From the NCBI RefSeq assembly GCF_012641745.1, contig NZ_WEHZ01000016.1, positions 1 through 64,000 of the forward strand: a DNA stretch of 64,000 nucleotides. The letters are read 5' to 3'. Below the pieces are notes generated by a model, which searched no databases, was not told where the DNA came from, and worked only from the letters and a program-made list of their open reading frames with translations. This stretch comes from Pseudoalteromonas peptidolytica. Its GTDB lineage: Bacteria; Pseudomonadota; Gammaproteobacteria; Enterobacterales; Alteromonadaceae. Positions within the stretch are counted from its first letter, which is position 1, and each line of letters begins with the position of its first letter. The position numbers and the translations under genes are program-made. Shown here piece after piece: positions 36,968-46,828 of this stretch.

Positions 36968-38293
36968 CTACTTTGCTATCGCCACGTTTATAAACACAGC
37001 TGTCATTAAAATTGGGCAAACAAACCTAACATACTGCGCAAACCAGTAATGTGCACCACGAGATTCAAGGTGAAGTTGGTTCCCTCGCTTCCACACCCAA
37101 CCAACAGTAACAAAGTAAAAAAGTCCCATTAGCGGCAACTGATACTGAGTAAACAAGCTGATCACAAGCTCAAACAACCAGTCAAAGTTCAATATAATGG
37201 TGCTTGAGGCTATAAAAATCACCAATGTGACCAACCAAGTTGCCTGCTTGCGTTTAAAGCCGTGGTTTTCAACCAAAAACGAAACCGGGATCTCCGTAGA
37301 AGAAATGGTGGACGTAACTGAAGCAATAGACATCAGTACAAAAAAGGTGAGGCTGACCAGTAATCCAACTTGTCCCATATTCGCAAATAGCTCTGGTAAA
37401 ATCGCAAAAATTAACCGACCTTCACCAATCAACTTGCCATCTTGAAAAACTTGAACGCCATTTTGCTGCGCTACGAAAATAGCGGGAATAATCAATAAGC
37501 CTGCCAAAAACGCAACGCTTGTATCTAACATTGCAACACTGAAGGTCAACTTGGGAAGATTTTCATTAGGCTTTAAATATGAACCATAAATCATCATGCA
37601 GCCAACACCCAGCGATAGTGAGAAAAACGCCTGCCCCATTGCAGCAATGATCAAATCGGGATCGCTAATTTTAGCAAAATCAGGGATAAGATAAGTTCGA
37701 AACCCTTCTGCTGCACCATCAAGCGTAGCCATATACGCTATCAAACCAACCAAGAGTAAAAGCAACAGTGGCATTAACCTGCGCGACCACGCTTCAATAC
37801 CAGACTTTACACCTTTGAGGATAATACTAGCCGTAAGTAGAAGCATCAGTGGTGTGAACAGGAAGTTTCTAAGTATCGAATCGCCACTAAGAAACGCATG
37901 CACACTATCCAGTTCAGCCATTTGTGCTAATGGATCAAGAGAATGAGACAACATCCACCCTGCCACAATAGAGTAGAAGCTTAACATCACGATAGCACCG
38001 CCAAGACCGATATAACCGGCTGCAGCGCCAACCTTTGGGCTGCGCTCACGCCATGCAGTTTTGAGTGCTTTAACTGGGTTTGCTTGCGCCTGGTGGCCTA
38101 AATACAGCTCAGTATAAAGCGCAGGTAATGCGAGTAGAAAAATTACCGCAAAGTAAACCAACAAAAAGGCGCCGCCCCCATGGTTTGCAGCCTGAGTCGG
38201 GAAACCCCAAATATTTCCAAGTCCAACAGCCGCACCAGCTGCTGCCAACACAAAGCCAAGCCGGCTTTGAAATCCATCGCGCGTATGAGCCAT
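36968..38293 (-). CDS. Sodium-dependent transporter (NSS/SNF family)
   Basis: The 441-residue protein has the NSS start RDGFQSRLGFVLAAAGAAVGLGNIWGFP, the Na+- and substrate-binding unwound helix, and further family marks GGGAFLLVYF and SLSLGVGCMMIYGSYL. Twelve or eleven membrane helices are expected. It imports an amino acid-like solute with Na+, as suits a marine cell. It stands alone; the DUF924 gene upstream is separated by 79 bases. Confidence 0.92.
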   Translation of the reverse strand: MAHTRDGFQSRLGFVLAAAGAAVGLGNIWGFPTQAANHGGGAFLLVYFAVIFLLALPALYTELYLGHQAQANPVKALKTAWRERSPKVGAAAGYIGLGGAIVMLSFYSIVAGWMLSHSLDPLAQMAELDSVHAFLSGDSILRNFLFTPLMLLLTASIILKGVKSGIEAWSRRLMPLLLLLLVGLIAYMATLDGAAEGFRTYLIPDFAKISDPDLIIAAMGQAFFSLSLGVGCMMIYGSYLKPNENLPKLTFSVAMLDTSVAFLAGLLIIPAIFVAQQNGVQVFQDGKLIGEGRLIFAILPELFANMGQVGLLVSLTFFVLMSIASVTSTISSTEIPVSFLVENHGFKRKQATWLVTLVIFIASSTIILNFDWLFELVISLFTQYQLPLMGLFYFVTVGWVWKRGNQLHLESRGAHYWFAQYVRFVCPILMTAVFINVAIAK

Positions 38294-38372
38294 GTCTTAA
38301 ATCAATCATTATTTTTGTAGACGGCTGATTATACGTACTTCCATTAAAAATGCGAGTGTAATGGGGTTGAGC

Positions 38373-38903
38373 TTAAAAACTCGAGTTTGGTGTATTGAGA
38401 AAGGCTAGCTCGGCCTCGGTTGATGCTCGCTTTAAAATTTCATTGCGATGCGGATAGCGTCCAAACCTGTCGATTATACGTTTGTGCGCCAATTCAAAGT
38501 CGTAATTGGGCAAAGGTTTAAAATATTGCTGTGCTAATGTATGTATGCTCGCGCTTTCACTGTGCATTAGTGGCATATATAAAAACATTAATTCAGTGTC
38601 ATTAAGTTGTTGGTGATAGCCTTTTTCGATAGCATGTTGAGTTAAGCATAATGCTAATGGATCGCTGGCAAACGCTTCTGGAGTATTCCTAAAGATATTG
38701 CGGGAGAATTGATCTAATATAATGATTTCACACAGTGCCCCAACGGGCGATGTACGCCAACTTGAAAGTTCTCCCTGCTGCGCCATATGATGAAGGATAC
38801 CAAAGCGATTTTTGATGATGCGATCAAAATCTGCTGACTTTTTCCACCAATCAGCTTCTGTACATTCAACAAACCAGAACTCGTAGACGTCTTTATAATT
38901 CAT
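38373..38903 (-). CDS. DUF924 family protein
   Basis: The 176-residue protein has the DUF924 marks VYEFWF, ADWWKKSADFDRIIKNRF, LILDQFSRNIFRNTP-like IIILDQFSRNIF and FGRYPHRNEIL. The fold is all-helical, TPR-like. No function is firmly known. The gene lies after lysC but 91 bases away and may be a separate unit. Confidence 0.92.
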   Translation of the reverse strand: MNYKDVYEFWFVECTEADWWKKSADFDRIIKNRFGILHHMAQQGELSSWRTSPVGALCEIIILDQFSRNIFRNTPEAFASDPLALCLTQHAIEKGYHQQLNDTELMFLYMPLMHSESASIHTLAQQYFKPLPNYDFELAHKRIIDRFGRYPHRNEILKRASTEAELAFLNTPNSSF

Positions 38904-38994
38904 AATGGCACTCCCAAGTATCCTGTTGATAAAGTGCCATCACCGAGCAAATATTGCAACTTTTTTATTAGTGCAGTACAGGCAATAAATTTAC

Positions 38995-40341
38995 TTATGC
39001 TACTTCTAATAATTTGGCATGAATTGATTGTACCACTTGATCAGACTCCTGCTGTTCCACCAAGAAACACAAATTGTGCTTGCTTGCACCATGGCATATT
39101 AGTCGAATGTTAAACTGAGATAACACATCCATTAAATTCAACTGGCATTGTCGGAGCTGGATCTCTGAGCCTATCATTGCAACTAGTGTTAGATTGTTTT
39201 CAACTGTGACATGACAAAACTCCCCTAGCTCATCTAGACACGCTTGCTCCAGCTCTGGACGAGATGCGTTTGGGGCATTATCAAGCGTCAGCGCAACGCT
39301 TATCTCTGAAGTAGTGACCAAATCAACCGAAATGTTGTAGTTACTTAAGATTGTAAAAATACGAGCTAAAAAACCACTTGCCAATAGCATCTCGGGACTT
39401 TTCAGTGTCAGTAAGATCTGGTTCTTACGTTGAGTTACTGCACGGATCCCCGCTTGAGCAGTTTTTTCTTTTTCAATCCAAGTTCCTCCTGCTTGTGGAT
39501 CGCGGCTCGACCCGACAAACACTGAGATCCCTTTGCGGCTGGCAGGTAAAATAGTTGCTGGGTGTAGCACTTTTGCACCAAATGTCGCCATTTCAGCAGC
39601 TTCATCAAAACTCAAACGAGGAATTGGCCTCGCTTTTTCACACAAGCGAGGGTCTGTACTAAAGATACCAATTACATCGGTCCAAATATGCACACTAGAA
39701 GCATCTATCGCTTCTGCTAACAGTGCAGCACTGTAATCCGAACCACCACGACCTAGTGTGGTTGTTTGACCGTATTGGTCGCAGCCAATAAAGCCTTGCG
39801 TTACCTGAACACTATCATCCAGCAAATTAACAAGGTTAGCCTTCGCAGCTTCACGTGTGGCAGCTACATTAGGATTCGCTTTACCAAATTGATTATCAGT
39901 TTTGAGTACTTTTCTAACATCAAAACGAGATGCTTTGACATTGTGGTTTCTTAAAATTTGCGTGAACAGGTAGGAAGAAAAACGCTCGCCAAAACTCAGC
40001 ACCTCATCACATTGTTGCCGACTCAAGGCAGGCAAACTGGCTAAACTCTCAAATTCAGAAAATGTTTGTTTGTAACCTTCAGCAAGGTCAGCATCCAAAG
40101 ATACTTTGTCGATAATCGCTTGCTGTATGTTTTCAACCGCTGCAACAACTGCTTTGCGCCCGGCTTCATCTTCCTTTTGTTGAGTTAGCGTTACAAGGTG
40201 ATTGGTTACGCCAGCACATGCGCTAACAACCACAACTCGAACATATGGATTGTCACGAACAATGTGAGCACAACGAGACATAGCTTCAAAGTCAGCGACA
40301 CTGGTACCGCCAAATTTGGCTACAACATACTGCGAATTCAT
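38995..40341 (-). CDS. lysC: Lysine-sensitive aspartate kinase (AKIII)
   Basis: The 448-residue enzyme starts with the kinase motif VAKFGGTSVADFEAM and has TLGRGGSDYSAALLAEA and FGAKVLHPATI; two ACT domains fill the last 150 residues. It phosphorylates aspartate as the first step to lysine, threonine, methionine and diaminopimelate. The single kinase without a homoserine dehydrogenase part and the riboswitch in front identify it as the lysine-controlled form. A GAGAGGAGAG box lies 5 bases upstream. Confidence 0.95.
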   Translation of the reverse strand: MNSQYVVAKFGGTSVADFEAMSRCAHIVRDNPYVRVVVVSACAGVTNHLVTLTQQKEDEAGRKAVVAAVENIQQAIIDKVSLDADLAEGYKQTFSEFESLASLPALSRQQCDEVLSFGERFSSYLFTQILRNHNVKASRFDVRKVLKTDNQFGKANPNVAATREAAKANLVNLLDDSVQVTQGFIGCDQYGQTTTLGRGGSDYSAALLAEAIDASSVHIWTDVIGIFSTDPRLCEKARPIPRLSFDEAAEMATFGAKVLHPATILPASRKGISVFVGSSRDPQAGGTWIEKEKTAQAGIRAVTQRKNQILLTLKSPEMLLASGFLARIFTILSNYNISVDLVTTSEISVALTLDNAPNASRPELEQACLDELGEFCHVTVENNLTLVAMIGSEIQLRQCQLNLMDVLSQFNIRLICHGASKHNLCFLVEQQESDQVVQSIHAKLLEVA

Positions 40342-40345
40342 TTTC

Positions 40346-40386
40346 TCTCCTCTCGACCGATGGCACAGTCAAATTTTATAAGGAGA
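40346..40386 (-). promoter_or_regulatory. Possible anti-SD / SD switch of the lysC leader
   Basis: The lysC ribosome binding site contains AGGAGA (40346-40351). A complementary TCTCCT lies 30 bases upstream in the RNA (40381-40386), just after the aptamer. Pairing would hide the start site. No poly-U terminator stem was seen between aptamer and gene, so control of translation is the more likely mode. Confidence 0.5.
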
Positions 40387-40434
40387 ACTCGGCATGGGAT
40401 TTCTAGAAAGACGAACGCTTGAAATGACCTTTGC

Positions 40435-40595
40435 CAGAAGCTCTCCACCAATACGGTGACAGTTCCGAGGATTCAGCCTCGTAAACCGAAGAATCGTCGC
40501 GACGAGCAACGCTTCTCCTCGGCGAATACTTCCCTCACTAGTGGTCATTGGTCTCGTCACCTCACACTAACTACCTAAGCATCGCGCCTCTTCTG
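40435..40595 (-). promoter_or_regulatory. Lysine riboswitch (L-box) aptamer
   Basis: Read leftward from 40595 the leader shows the conserved L-box blocks in order: CAGAAGAGGCGCGA, a TAGTTAGTGTGAGG region, GCCGAGGAGAAGC with its paired GCTGAATCCTCGG, ACTGTCACC and GGTGGAGAGCTTCTGG. The first and last blocks pair as P1 (CAGAAG / CTTCTG). This is the same layout as in the E. coli lysC leader. It should lower lysC expression when lysine is high. Confidence 0.95.
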
Positions 40596-40630
40596 TTTAT
40601 TTTGCCTTTGCAAATATGAATAAAAGCAAA

Positions 40631-40655
40631 ATAAAAGCCCGCAATAAATGCGGGC
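40631..40655 (-). terminator. Terminator of nhaD
   Basis: GCCCGCA / TGCGGGC with a 5-base loop, followed leftward by TTTTATTTTG, about 90 bases after the nhaD stop codon and 40 bases before the lysC leader begins. Confidence 0.88.
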
Positions 40656-40744
40656 GATGTGAGAAAATTATCTTTTAGCCGTCTAGGTGTCAAGTAATTT
40701 ATAAAAAACTTGTCCCAAAAGGGTGAAAATATGTGTAGCTCAAG

Positions 40745-41992
40745 TTAAATAAGTTGGCCTGCGAAATATGCCCCACTATAACCGACAGTGTAAGCAATAA
40801 GCAGATAGAAGCTCATTTTGAGATAACTTGAAAAAGTCAACGCTTTGACCTTACTCATCGCAATGATCCCTGCCGCAGAGCCGATGATAAGCATGGAACC
40901 ACCTACCCCTGTTGCATAGGTAAAAGTCAACCACTGTGAAGGGGTCATGGTAATATCTGCTTTTAATAATGCAGCGGTTAATGGCACGTTATCGACCGCA
41001 GCACTCATCAAACCAACCAAATAGTTTGCATACTCTGGCGCAAGGTATAGATATAAATCAGTAAACTTAGACAGTACACCAACCTCTTTTAACGCACCAA
41101 CTAAGAGCAATACACCAACAAAGAATAACAAGGTGTCGTATTCAATTTCACGAATATAGTCGATGATTTTTTTATTCACGTCCTTTTTGCGCATTAAAAA
41201 TTGTGCCATTAAAAACATCAAGGACAGGCCAAATAGGAAAGTCAACATTGGCGGTACATGATATTGAACGCTCAAGAACAATGTTGCGAAAATCGTCGAT
41301 AAGAAAATAAGTGCAATGGTAATGTCGGTCTTTTCAATTCTGCGTAATTCAGCCTTTTCAAAGGTAATTTTTTCATTCATACCAATAGAAAGCATGGCAG
41401 CCAGCACGAATACACTCAACATAGACGGCATGATCAGCAATAAAAGATCAGGGATTGTGACTTTGTCAGCCAAAAATATCATCAAAGTAGTAACATCCCC
41501 AGTGATCAAAGACACGCCGCCGGAGTTAACACTAAATATAATTAAGGTCGCATATTTTATTAGCTTTTTCGGGTCTAGTTTTAAAGACATGACTACAGCT
41601 AATGAAATAAGCGTCGCGGTAATATTGTCCGATATTGAAGAAAACACAAATGCAAAGGCACCAACTAAAAACATTAGCTTGCGTTCGCTAATATGGGTTG
41701 GCATGATCCGGTGAACAATATTTTGGATGAATCCTTTGGAGTTTAGGTAGGCAACAAATGTCATCGCCGCCATCAAAAACAGCCATAATGTGGCAATTTC
41801 TAGGATGTTATGATCTAGCTCAATTTGTACAATTTCTGGGCTTTGACCATGAATTGGAGAGATAAAGGCGATAATCCAACATAAAGTACCAAAAAAAAGC
41901 GTGGTTTTGGCCTTGTTTACATGAATAATATCTTCTATAACGATCAGTATAAAAGCGATGGCTATCAGGGTTAGAATAATGGGCGTAACCAT
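40745..41992 (-). CDS. nhaD: Na+/H+ antiporter NhaD
   Basis: The product has 12 or so membrane helices and the NhaD/ArsB-type marks SSISDNITATLISLAVV, GGVSLITGDVTTLMIF and SAAVDNVPLTAALL, with Asp residues inside membrane segments as needed for ion exchange. It pumps out Na+ (or Li+) for H+ at alkaline pH, fitting a marine cell. The ATG at 41992 is preferred over a TTG at 42025, since the added residues do not match the family start. It is divergent from the mks operon. Confidence 0.9.
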   Translation of the reverse strand: MVTPIILTLIAIAFILIVIEDIIHVNKAKTTLFFGTLCWIIAFISPIHGQSPEIVQIELDHNILEIATLWLFLMAAMTFVAYLNSKGFIQNIVHRIMPTHISERKLMFLVGAFAFVFSSISDNITATLISLAVVMSLKLDPKKLIKYATLIIFSVNSGGVSLITGDVTTLMIFLADKVTIPDLLLLIMPSMLSVFVLAAMLSIGMNEKITFEKAELRRIEKTDITIALIFLSTIFATLFLSVQYHVPPMLTFLFGLSLMFLMAQFLMRKKDVNKKIIDYIREIEYDTLLFFVGVLLLVGALKEVGVLSKFTDLYLYLAPEYANYLVGLMSAAVDNVPLTAALLKADITMTPSQWLTFTYATGVGGSMLIIGSAAGIIAMSKVKALTFSSYLKMSFYLLIAYTVGYSGAYFAGQLI

Positions 41993-42148
41993 AATGCGTA
42001 AACAACCTGTAATTAAATGTAACAAAGGGTGGGTTCGTTTTCGCGGCGGATTCTAGCACCATCATAGTTCCCATGCTACGTACGATAAACATTTTGTGAC
42101 AAATTGATGAAGTAGTAATGTAACTTCTCTACTACCTACTGGAAAGTT

Positions 42149-43393
42149 ATGATCCCAGCAAAAAAATTATTAAATACGATAAATGAGCACTGGAGCGTAT
42201 TGGAGCTACTTTTTAAACGATTTAAGCTCGCTGATTTCAGTCTTAAAGATGTACAAAACATCCTAAAACAGAAAAACCCTAGCTGGTCTAGTGAGCGAAT
42301 TTATAAAGAAACCAATCGATTACTCCAACAAGAAATAATTATTCCACTAGCAAAGTCTTCCCAGCTGGAGATCAATCGGGCGATTGCTGATTTTGCAAGC
42401 TTTTTACTGCAAGAAGAGAGCCTAGGCTTAGCGGAAGAAATTACCGTTTTGATAAAAGACCTAGAACGTCTGGGCAACCGCATAGCGCAAGCTGGTGAAG
42501 AAGCCGATTACTCTGAACTACGCCGTTTTAGTCGAATTATGGACGAACGCGTTCGTAAAATTGTTAAGCTGTTCGAACATAACGAAAGCGCTATCATGAA
42601 CTTGGTTGAACAAGCTAAGTCTGATACCTCCACGCTGTCTCTTGGCATGAGGTATAAAGCCGTATTGGAAGCGTTTGACGAATATATCGAGCCGATGTTG
42701 GAAATGGTCGATATTCATGGTCCGTTCCAACGCTGCTTTGATCAGATAGAGCTTCAGGTCAGTGAACAAATTGACGAGATTGAACAATTGGGCCGTGGCG
42801 CTGCAGATAAACGTATGCTGGAGCAACTCAGAACACGAATTTTAGATATGCACCTCATTGGTAGAGAGAGCTTAAGCCGCAGCGCCGACCTACTAATGCC
42901 ACTGAGAGAGGAGCTGCGCCGTAATACACTCATTACAAGACAAGCCTCTAAAGTCCTTGGACAAATTAGAAAACGCGGCGTTGACCGATTACTTTCACCA
43001 GTTCAACCAGAATTTGTTTCAGATATTCAACGTTTTAATCTTGGGCAAAAGCGTCACATGGTGGCTTATATGGCAAGTCTTGTTGAATTTGAGCATGAAG
43101 AGTATCAGCTGCCCGATCACGACGATGTACCTGCATATCAAAGCCCAACCATCCCAGATTACCATGCAGTAAAAACAAGATTTCAACAAACAGGTAAAAA
43201 GCGCCAAGCACTTCTGGGCTTTTTAAGCGATAGCTATCCTGATCTTGAAGCAGACGAAATGCTATTCCTTTATCAAAAGCTGATCAACGAATCAGATTTG
43301 ACCTTAAGTCAGGAGCAGCAAAAAAGTAAGATCACTATCGCATCACATACTTTTTCTTTATATCCATTTAGTGCCAAAGCAAAACAAGATTAG
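42149..43393 (+). CDS. mksF: MksF-like condensin kleisin subunit
   Basis: The 414-residue protein is helical with a winged-helix-like front (FKLADFSLKDVQNILKQKNPSWSSERIYKETNRLL), a long central helical region and a C-terminal winged helix near LGFLSDSYPDLEADEMLFLYQKLI. This matches the kleisin of the MukF/MksF/JetA group by size, place and order. It is the first gene of a three-gene operon with mksE and mksB. The call leans on the neighbour with the SMC-like ATPase. Confidence 0.78.
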   Translation: MIPAKKLLNTINEHWSVLELLFKRFKLADFSLKDVQNILKQKNPSWSSERIYKETNRLLQQEIIIPLAKSSQLEINRAIADFASFLLQEESLGLAEEITVLIKDLERLGNRIAQAGEEADYSELRRFSRIMDERVRKIVKLFEHNESAIMNLVEQAKSDTSTLSLGMRYKAVLEAFDEYIEPMLEMVDIHGPFQRCFDQIELQVSEQIDEIEQLGRGAADKRMLEQLRTRILDMHLIGRESLSRSADLLMPLREELRRNTLITRQASKVLGQIRKRGVDRLLSPVQPEFVSDIQRFNLGQKRHMVAYMASLVEFEHEEYQLPDHDDVPAYQSPTIPDYHAVKTRFQQTGKKRQALLGFLSDSYPDLEADEMLFLYQKLINESDLTLSQEQQKSKITIASHTFSLYPFSAKAKQD

Positions 43394-43394
43394 C

Positions 43395-43946
43395 ATGATG
43401 ACAACAATTAATTTAGATATGCTCAATGAGCTCCAAGCCATCAACAAGAAACTGGTGAGCGGGTATCACATTAGCGAACAAGACACGACTCTTTGGCAAG
43501 AGCTAGACCAGCAAATAGAAAGCTATCAAGCGTTATTTGCTGCACTAGGCCATGACTTACAACATGATGCTAGAGGCTTTTATTACCTAGCAAGTGATGA
43601 AAGCACGCCAAATATGGGGAAAATCTCCCGGGCGATTGCCCTAACCATTTATATCTTGATCGAGCACTACGCCAACCAAGGTAAAGATCCGCTTCGCGTA
43701 CTATTTGATGAAAGCTGTGATTTGGAGCTAATGCAGACCATAGTACAACTCAATAAGCACCTGTTTGATCAGCTTGAGATTTTTTCGGGTTCAGATCTTA
43801 GAAAGGACGTATTTTTGCGTATGGTAAGACTGGGTCTTGCCCGTGAGGTTGAGCAAGGCTTTATGCTACTTGCACCGATTTATCGCTACATTGACGCACT
43901 AATGGAAGTAAACGAAGAACAATATGATATTGAGGACGAGCTATGA
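43395..43946 (+). CDS. mksE: MksE-like condensin accessory subunit
   Basis: The product (about 183 residues) has two winged-helix-like parts; ISRAIALTIYILIEHYANQGKDPLRVLF and LRKDVFLRMVRLGLAREVEQGFMLLAPIYRYID are typical of the MukE/MksE/DUF4194 group. Its ATG lies one base after the mksF stop codon. The last four bases ATGA are also the start of mksB. KITE-type proteins of this kind bind the kleisin. Confidence 0.78.
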   Translation: MMTTINLDMLNELQAINKKLVSGYHISEQDTTLWQELDQQIESYQALFAALGHDLQHDARGFYYLASDESTPNMGKISRAIALTIYILIEHYANQGKDPLRVLFDESCDLELMQTIVQLNKHLFDQLEIFSGSDLRKDVFLRMVRLGLAREVEQGFMLLAPIYRYIDALMEVNEEQYDIEDEL

Positions 43947-46720
43947 GCGAGCAGTTGTACGGCTTAAGTAAACTAGCGTTATTAAATACCGCCGGATATG
44001 CGAAGTGTGTCATTCCTCTGAATAAAAGTGCATCTATCTGTGCGCCTAATAACACTGGTAAAAGCTCAGTGATCAATGCCTTGCAGTTCCCACTTATCAA
44101 CGATTTAAGGCTGACAGAGTGGGACGGTCACGATTTAGAGGAAACGCGTAAGTTCTATTTTTCGTCAGATCAATCCTATATACTGCTAGAAGCTAACCTC
44201 CCCCACGGCGATGTCGTTATTGGCGTTGCAGGCCTTGGCAAAATTGCCGGTTACGCACACCAGTTTTTTTGCTATCAAGGCAAGCTGAATCTTGATGATT
44301 ACACCCAAGGTAAAAGTATCATCAAGTACACTAAGCTATTTAATCATTTGCAGGAAAAGCAGCTAAAACCTGTAGAGCTAAAAGCACAAGAACTCAATGC
44401 CCTACTCACAGGCGGAGCCACGCCATTTGATGGTGATATCAACCTGAAGATGATCCCACTGAATAATGTCCAAGATGCGCCTGTATATAAAGAAATATTC
44501 CGCCGTATTTTGAATCTGCATAAACTCGGCGCGCAAGACGTAAAACGCTTTATGCTCAAGGTGTTCGAACGCCATATGTCGAACTCGAAAGTCGACTTTT
44601 ATGAAGTCTGGCGTCGCGCTTTTGATAAGGTCAACCGCGCTCGCCGTGAGCTAAATGCGCTGGAGTCAATGCAAGAGCCAATTTCAGCCCTTGAGAAAAT
44701 GCTTGAAAATGAGGCTGTGTTAAAAGGTAAATTGGCGGCATACGCACCAAAACTAGATTTAGCTTTGGTCGAATATGATAACTATCACAACGAGCAAATT
44801 GCGGAATTAGCTACACAGCTGGAAGATATCGAAGCAGAGAAGCGTGAATTTGAGTCTAAGCAGCAGCTGTACGTCCAACAGTCTCGCGATATCGAGCGTA
44901 AGCAAACCCAAATAGAGCAATGGTTTACCGATTTCCACGCGTTAAAACGTGAATTTGAACTGACCAATCATGCAACGCTTAAAACCAATTTAACGCTGTT
45001 GAAAAAGGAATATGAGCAACTTTCCTTCTCTATCAATAGTGCACAGGGGCAAAGCCTGCATACTCTTGATTTCCGTATCAACGAAACGCAAAAGCAAATT
45101 AAGAGTTTGAAACTGCAACTCAAGAATCTTGAGTTCAACTTGTTTACTCGTATGCGTGAAGATCTGTCTTTAAAAGAAGTAGAAGAGATATCACGAATTT
45201 TAAATCCAGATTTGTTATCGTTTTCAACCACCTCTCAGGGTGAAATTAGCATCACCGACGAAGATGCCTTTGGCGCGTTTTTAGAGTCACTGTCTAAATC
45301 AGTTCAAGGTGGAGAGCTTAAAGTACCTGGCGCTACTGTTAAGTTGAAAAAGCTCAGTCCAGTGCAAATGCAAAGCGGTGAGAATAAAGCCCAGCTGCAA
45401 GCACAGCTAGAGTCACTGCAACAATCGCTTAATGACTTAAAGCAACAGCGTGAAGTAGCTGCAAACGTCGCTGAAAAGCAAAAAGAACGTGATGCGCTTT
45501 ATGATGAGCTCATGGCTACCGAAGCGGCCATGAAACGCTTTGAGCAATATCAAACCATGTTGCAATCGGTCGATGCTCAACAAGCCCTCAAAGAGCAGCT
45601 AGAGATGGAACGAGAGCAAGTTGATGAATATTTACATGATATTCAACGCAATGCAGGTTCAATTTCAGACCGCCGCTCTATCATTAAAAGCAAGCAAGAC
45701 TTGTTGGTGCGCCAAGCCGACCGCCTAAAGCAAGTAAAGTCAGAGCGTATTGACCACACACTAGACCTATATTCGGGTAAGTTGGCACCGTACGAAATCG
45801 AAATTACGCTGGATTTTGATAACCTGTCAGAGGTGATCCATCAGTTTAACAAAGAATGTAATGAACTTAGAAACTTAGACGTTAACGTGCGTAATACCTA
45901 CTTGCATATCTACAATGCGGGGATCACTAAGTTTGAAAACGAATCTGACGCTAACACTAAGTACCAAAAACTGATCAGCGCGTATCACAACCTCGATAAC
46001 GAGCGAGATGCCGTCGATAAACAAGCACGTGTCGCGCTCACTGAGGTGGCTGCAACCATCAAAGGACTGCGTCAAGACTTAGAGCGCTTACGTCGTGAAA
46101 TGAACAGTTTTAATAAAGGTATAAGCCAGCATCGGATCTCTAACTTGCAGGCGTTTAAGATCAATGTGATCCCTCGTAAAATGTTAGTCGATAGCATAGA
46201 TACTATTATTAGCACGTCAGATTTATACGAAAAAGGCGAAAGCTTAGACCTACTGAGCGAGCAGCCGAGCTCAGAAAAATCGGTTAACGAGGCGAAAGAT
46301 CACATCATTAAACTTGCAAGTGATAAAGCGGGATTGACACTCACCGATCTCTTTGATATTCGCTTTGAAGTCGTCAACCGTGCGGGTGAAACCGAGCACT
46401 TTGATAAAATTGACTCGGCAGGTTCAAACGGTACTCGGATCACTATCAAACTTTTATGTGGCATGCTATTTATTCGCTACCTATTATCTGATCAAGAGCA
46501 AGCGATGTATCGTATCCCTATTTACATAGATGAAGCCGCAGATATAGACCCACAAAACCAAAAAGCCATCATCGAAACTGCGCTAAGCTTTGGGTTTGTA
46601 CCTATTTTTGCTTCGGTTAAACCACAGATCAGCTGTGACTACTTGGTACCTATCCGAAGTGTTGCACATGGAAGCCAAAACTGGGTAGACGAAAAAGATT
46701 GGATAGAGGTGGAACATTAA
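43943..46720 (+). CDS. mksB: MksB-like SMC-type ATPase
   Basis: Walker A APNNTGKSS at residues 34-42 and a Walker B YIDEAADID near residue 860 frame about 650 residues of coiled coil with a central turn. The signature-like AGSNGTRITIKLL lies shortly before Walker B. The layout and length (925) fit MksB/JetC rather than the ~1480-residue MukB. The complex is expected to fold or hold chromosomal DNA. The gene overlaps mksE by 4 bases. No mksG/jetD nuclease gene follows, so this is not a complete Wadjet plasmid-defence operon. Confidence 0.85.
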   Translation: MSEQLYGLSKLALLNTAGYAKCVIPLNKSASICAPNNTGKSSVINALQFPLINDLRLTEWDGHDLEETRKFYFSSDQSYILLEANLPHGDVVIGVAGLGKIAGYAHQFFCYQGKLNLDDYTQGKSIIKYTKLFNHLQEKQLKPVELKAQELNALLTGGATPFDGDINLKMIPLNNVQDAPVYKEIFRRILNLHKLGAQDVKRFMLKVFERHMSNSKVDFYEVWRRAFDKVNRARRELNALESMQEPISALEKMLENEAVLKGKLAAYAPKLDLALVEYDNYHNEQIAELATQLEDIEAEKREFESKQQLYVQQSRDIERKQTQIEQWFTDFHALKREFELTNHATLKTNLTLLKKEYEQLSFSINSAQGQSLHTLDFRINETQKQIKSLKLQLKNLEFNLFTRMREDLSLKEVEEISRILNPDLLSFSTTSQGEISITDEDAFGAFLESLSKSVQGGELKVPGATVKLKKLSPVQMQSGENKAQLQAQLESLQQSLNDLKQQREVAANVAEKQKERDALYDELMATEAAMKRFEQYQTMLQSVDAQQALKEQLEMEREQVDEYLHDIQRNAGSISDRRSIIKSKQDLLVRQADRLKQVKSERIDHTLDLYSGKLAPYEIEITLDFDNLSEVIHQFNKECNELRNLDVNVRNTYLHIYNAGITKFENESDANTKYQKLISAYHNLDNERDAVDKQARVALTEVAATIKGLRQDLERLRREMNSFNKGISQHRISNLQAFKINVIPRKMLVDSIDTIISTSDLYEKGESLDLLSEQPSSEKSVNEAKDHIIKLASDKAGLTLTDLFDIRFEVVNRAGETEHFDKIDSAGSNGTRITIKLLCGMLFIRYLLSDQEQAMYRIPIYIDEAADIDPQNQKAIIETALSFGFVPIFASVKPQISCDYLVPIRSVAHGSQNWVDEKDWIEVEH

Positions 46721-46828
46721 TTCCAAGTTAAGGTCTTAGAGGCAATGATCAAGGGATGCTTTGTCTCTATCAATTAACAGCTTAACACGTTAAGGTAGAG
46801 TAAACATCCCACTAAGGAGTAAAGACAC

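Noticed and set aside
40369..40560. 63-residue leftward frame before lysC
   Set aside because: It lies within the lysine riboswitch aptamer and its leader; RNA structure explains the sequence.
42149..46720. Complete Wadjet (JetABCD) defence operon
   Set aside because: No JetD-like gene lies upstream or downstream; neighbours are nhaD and a DUF4136 lipoprotein.
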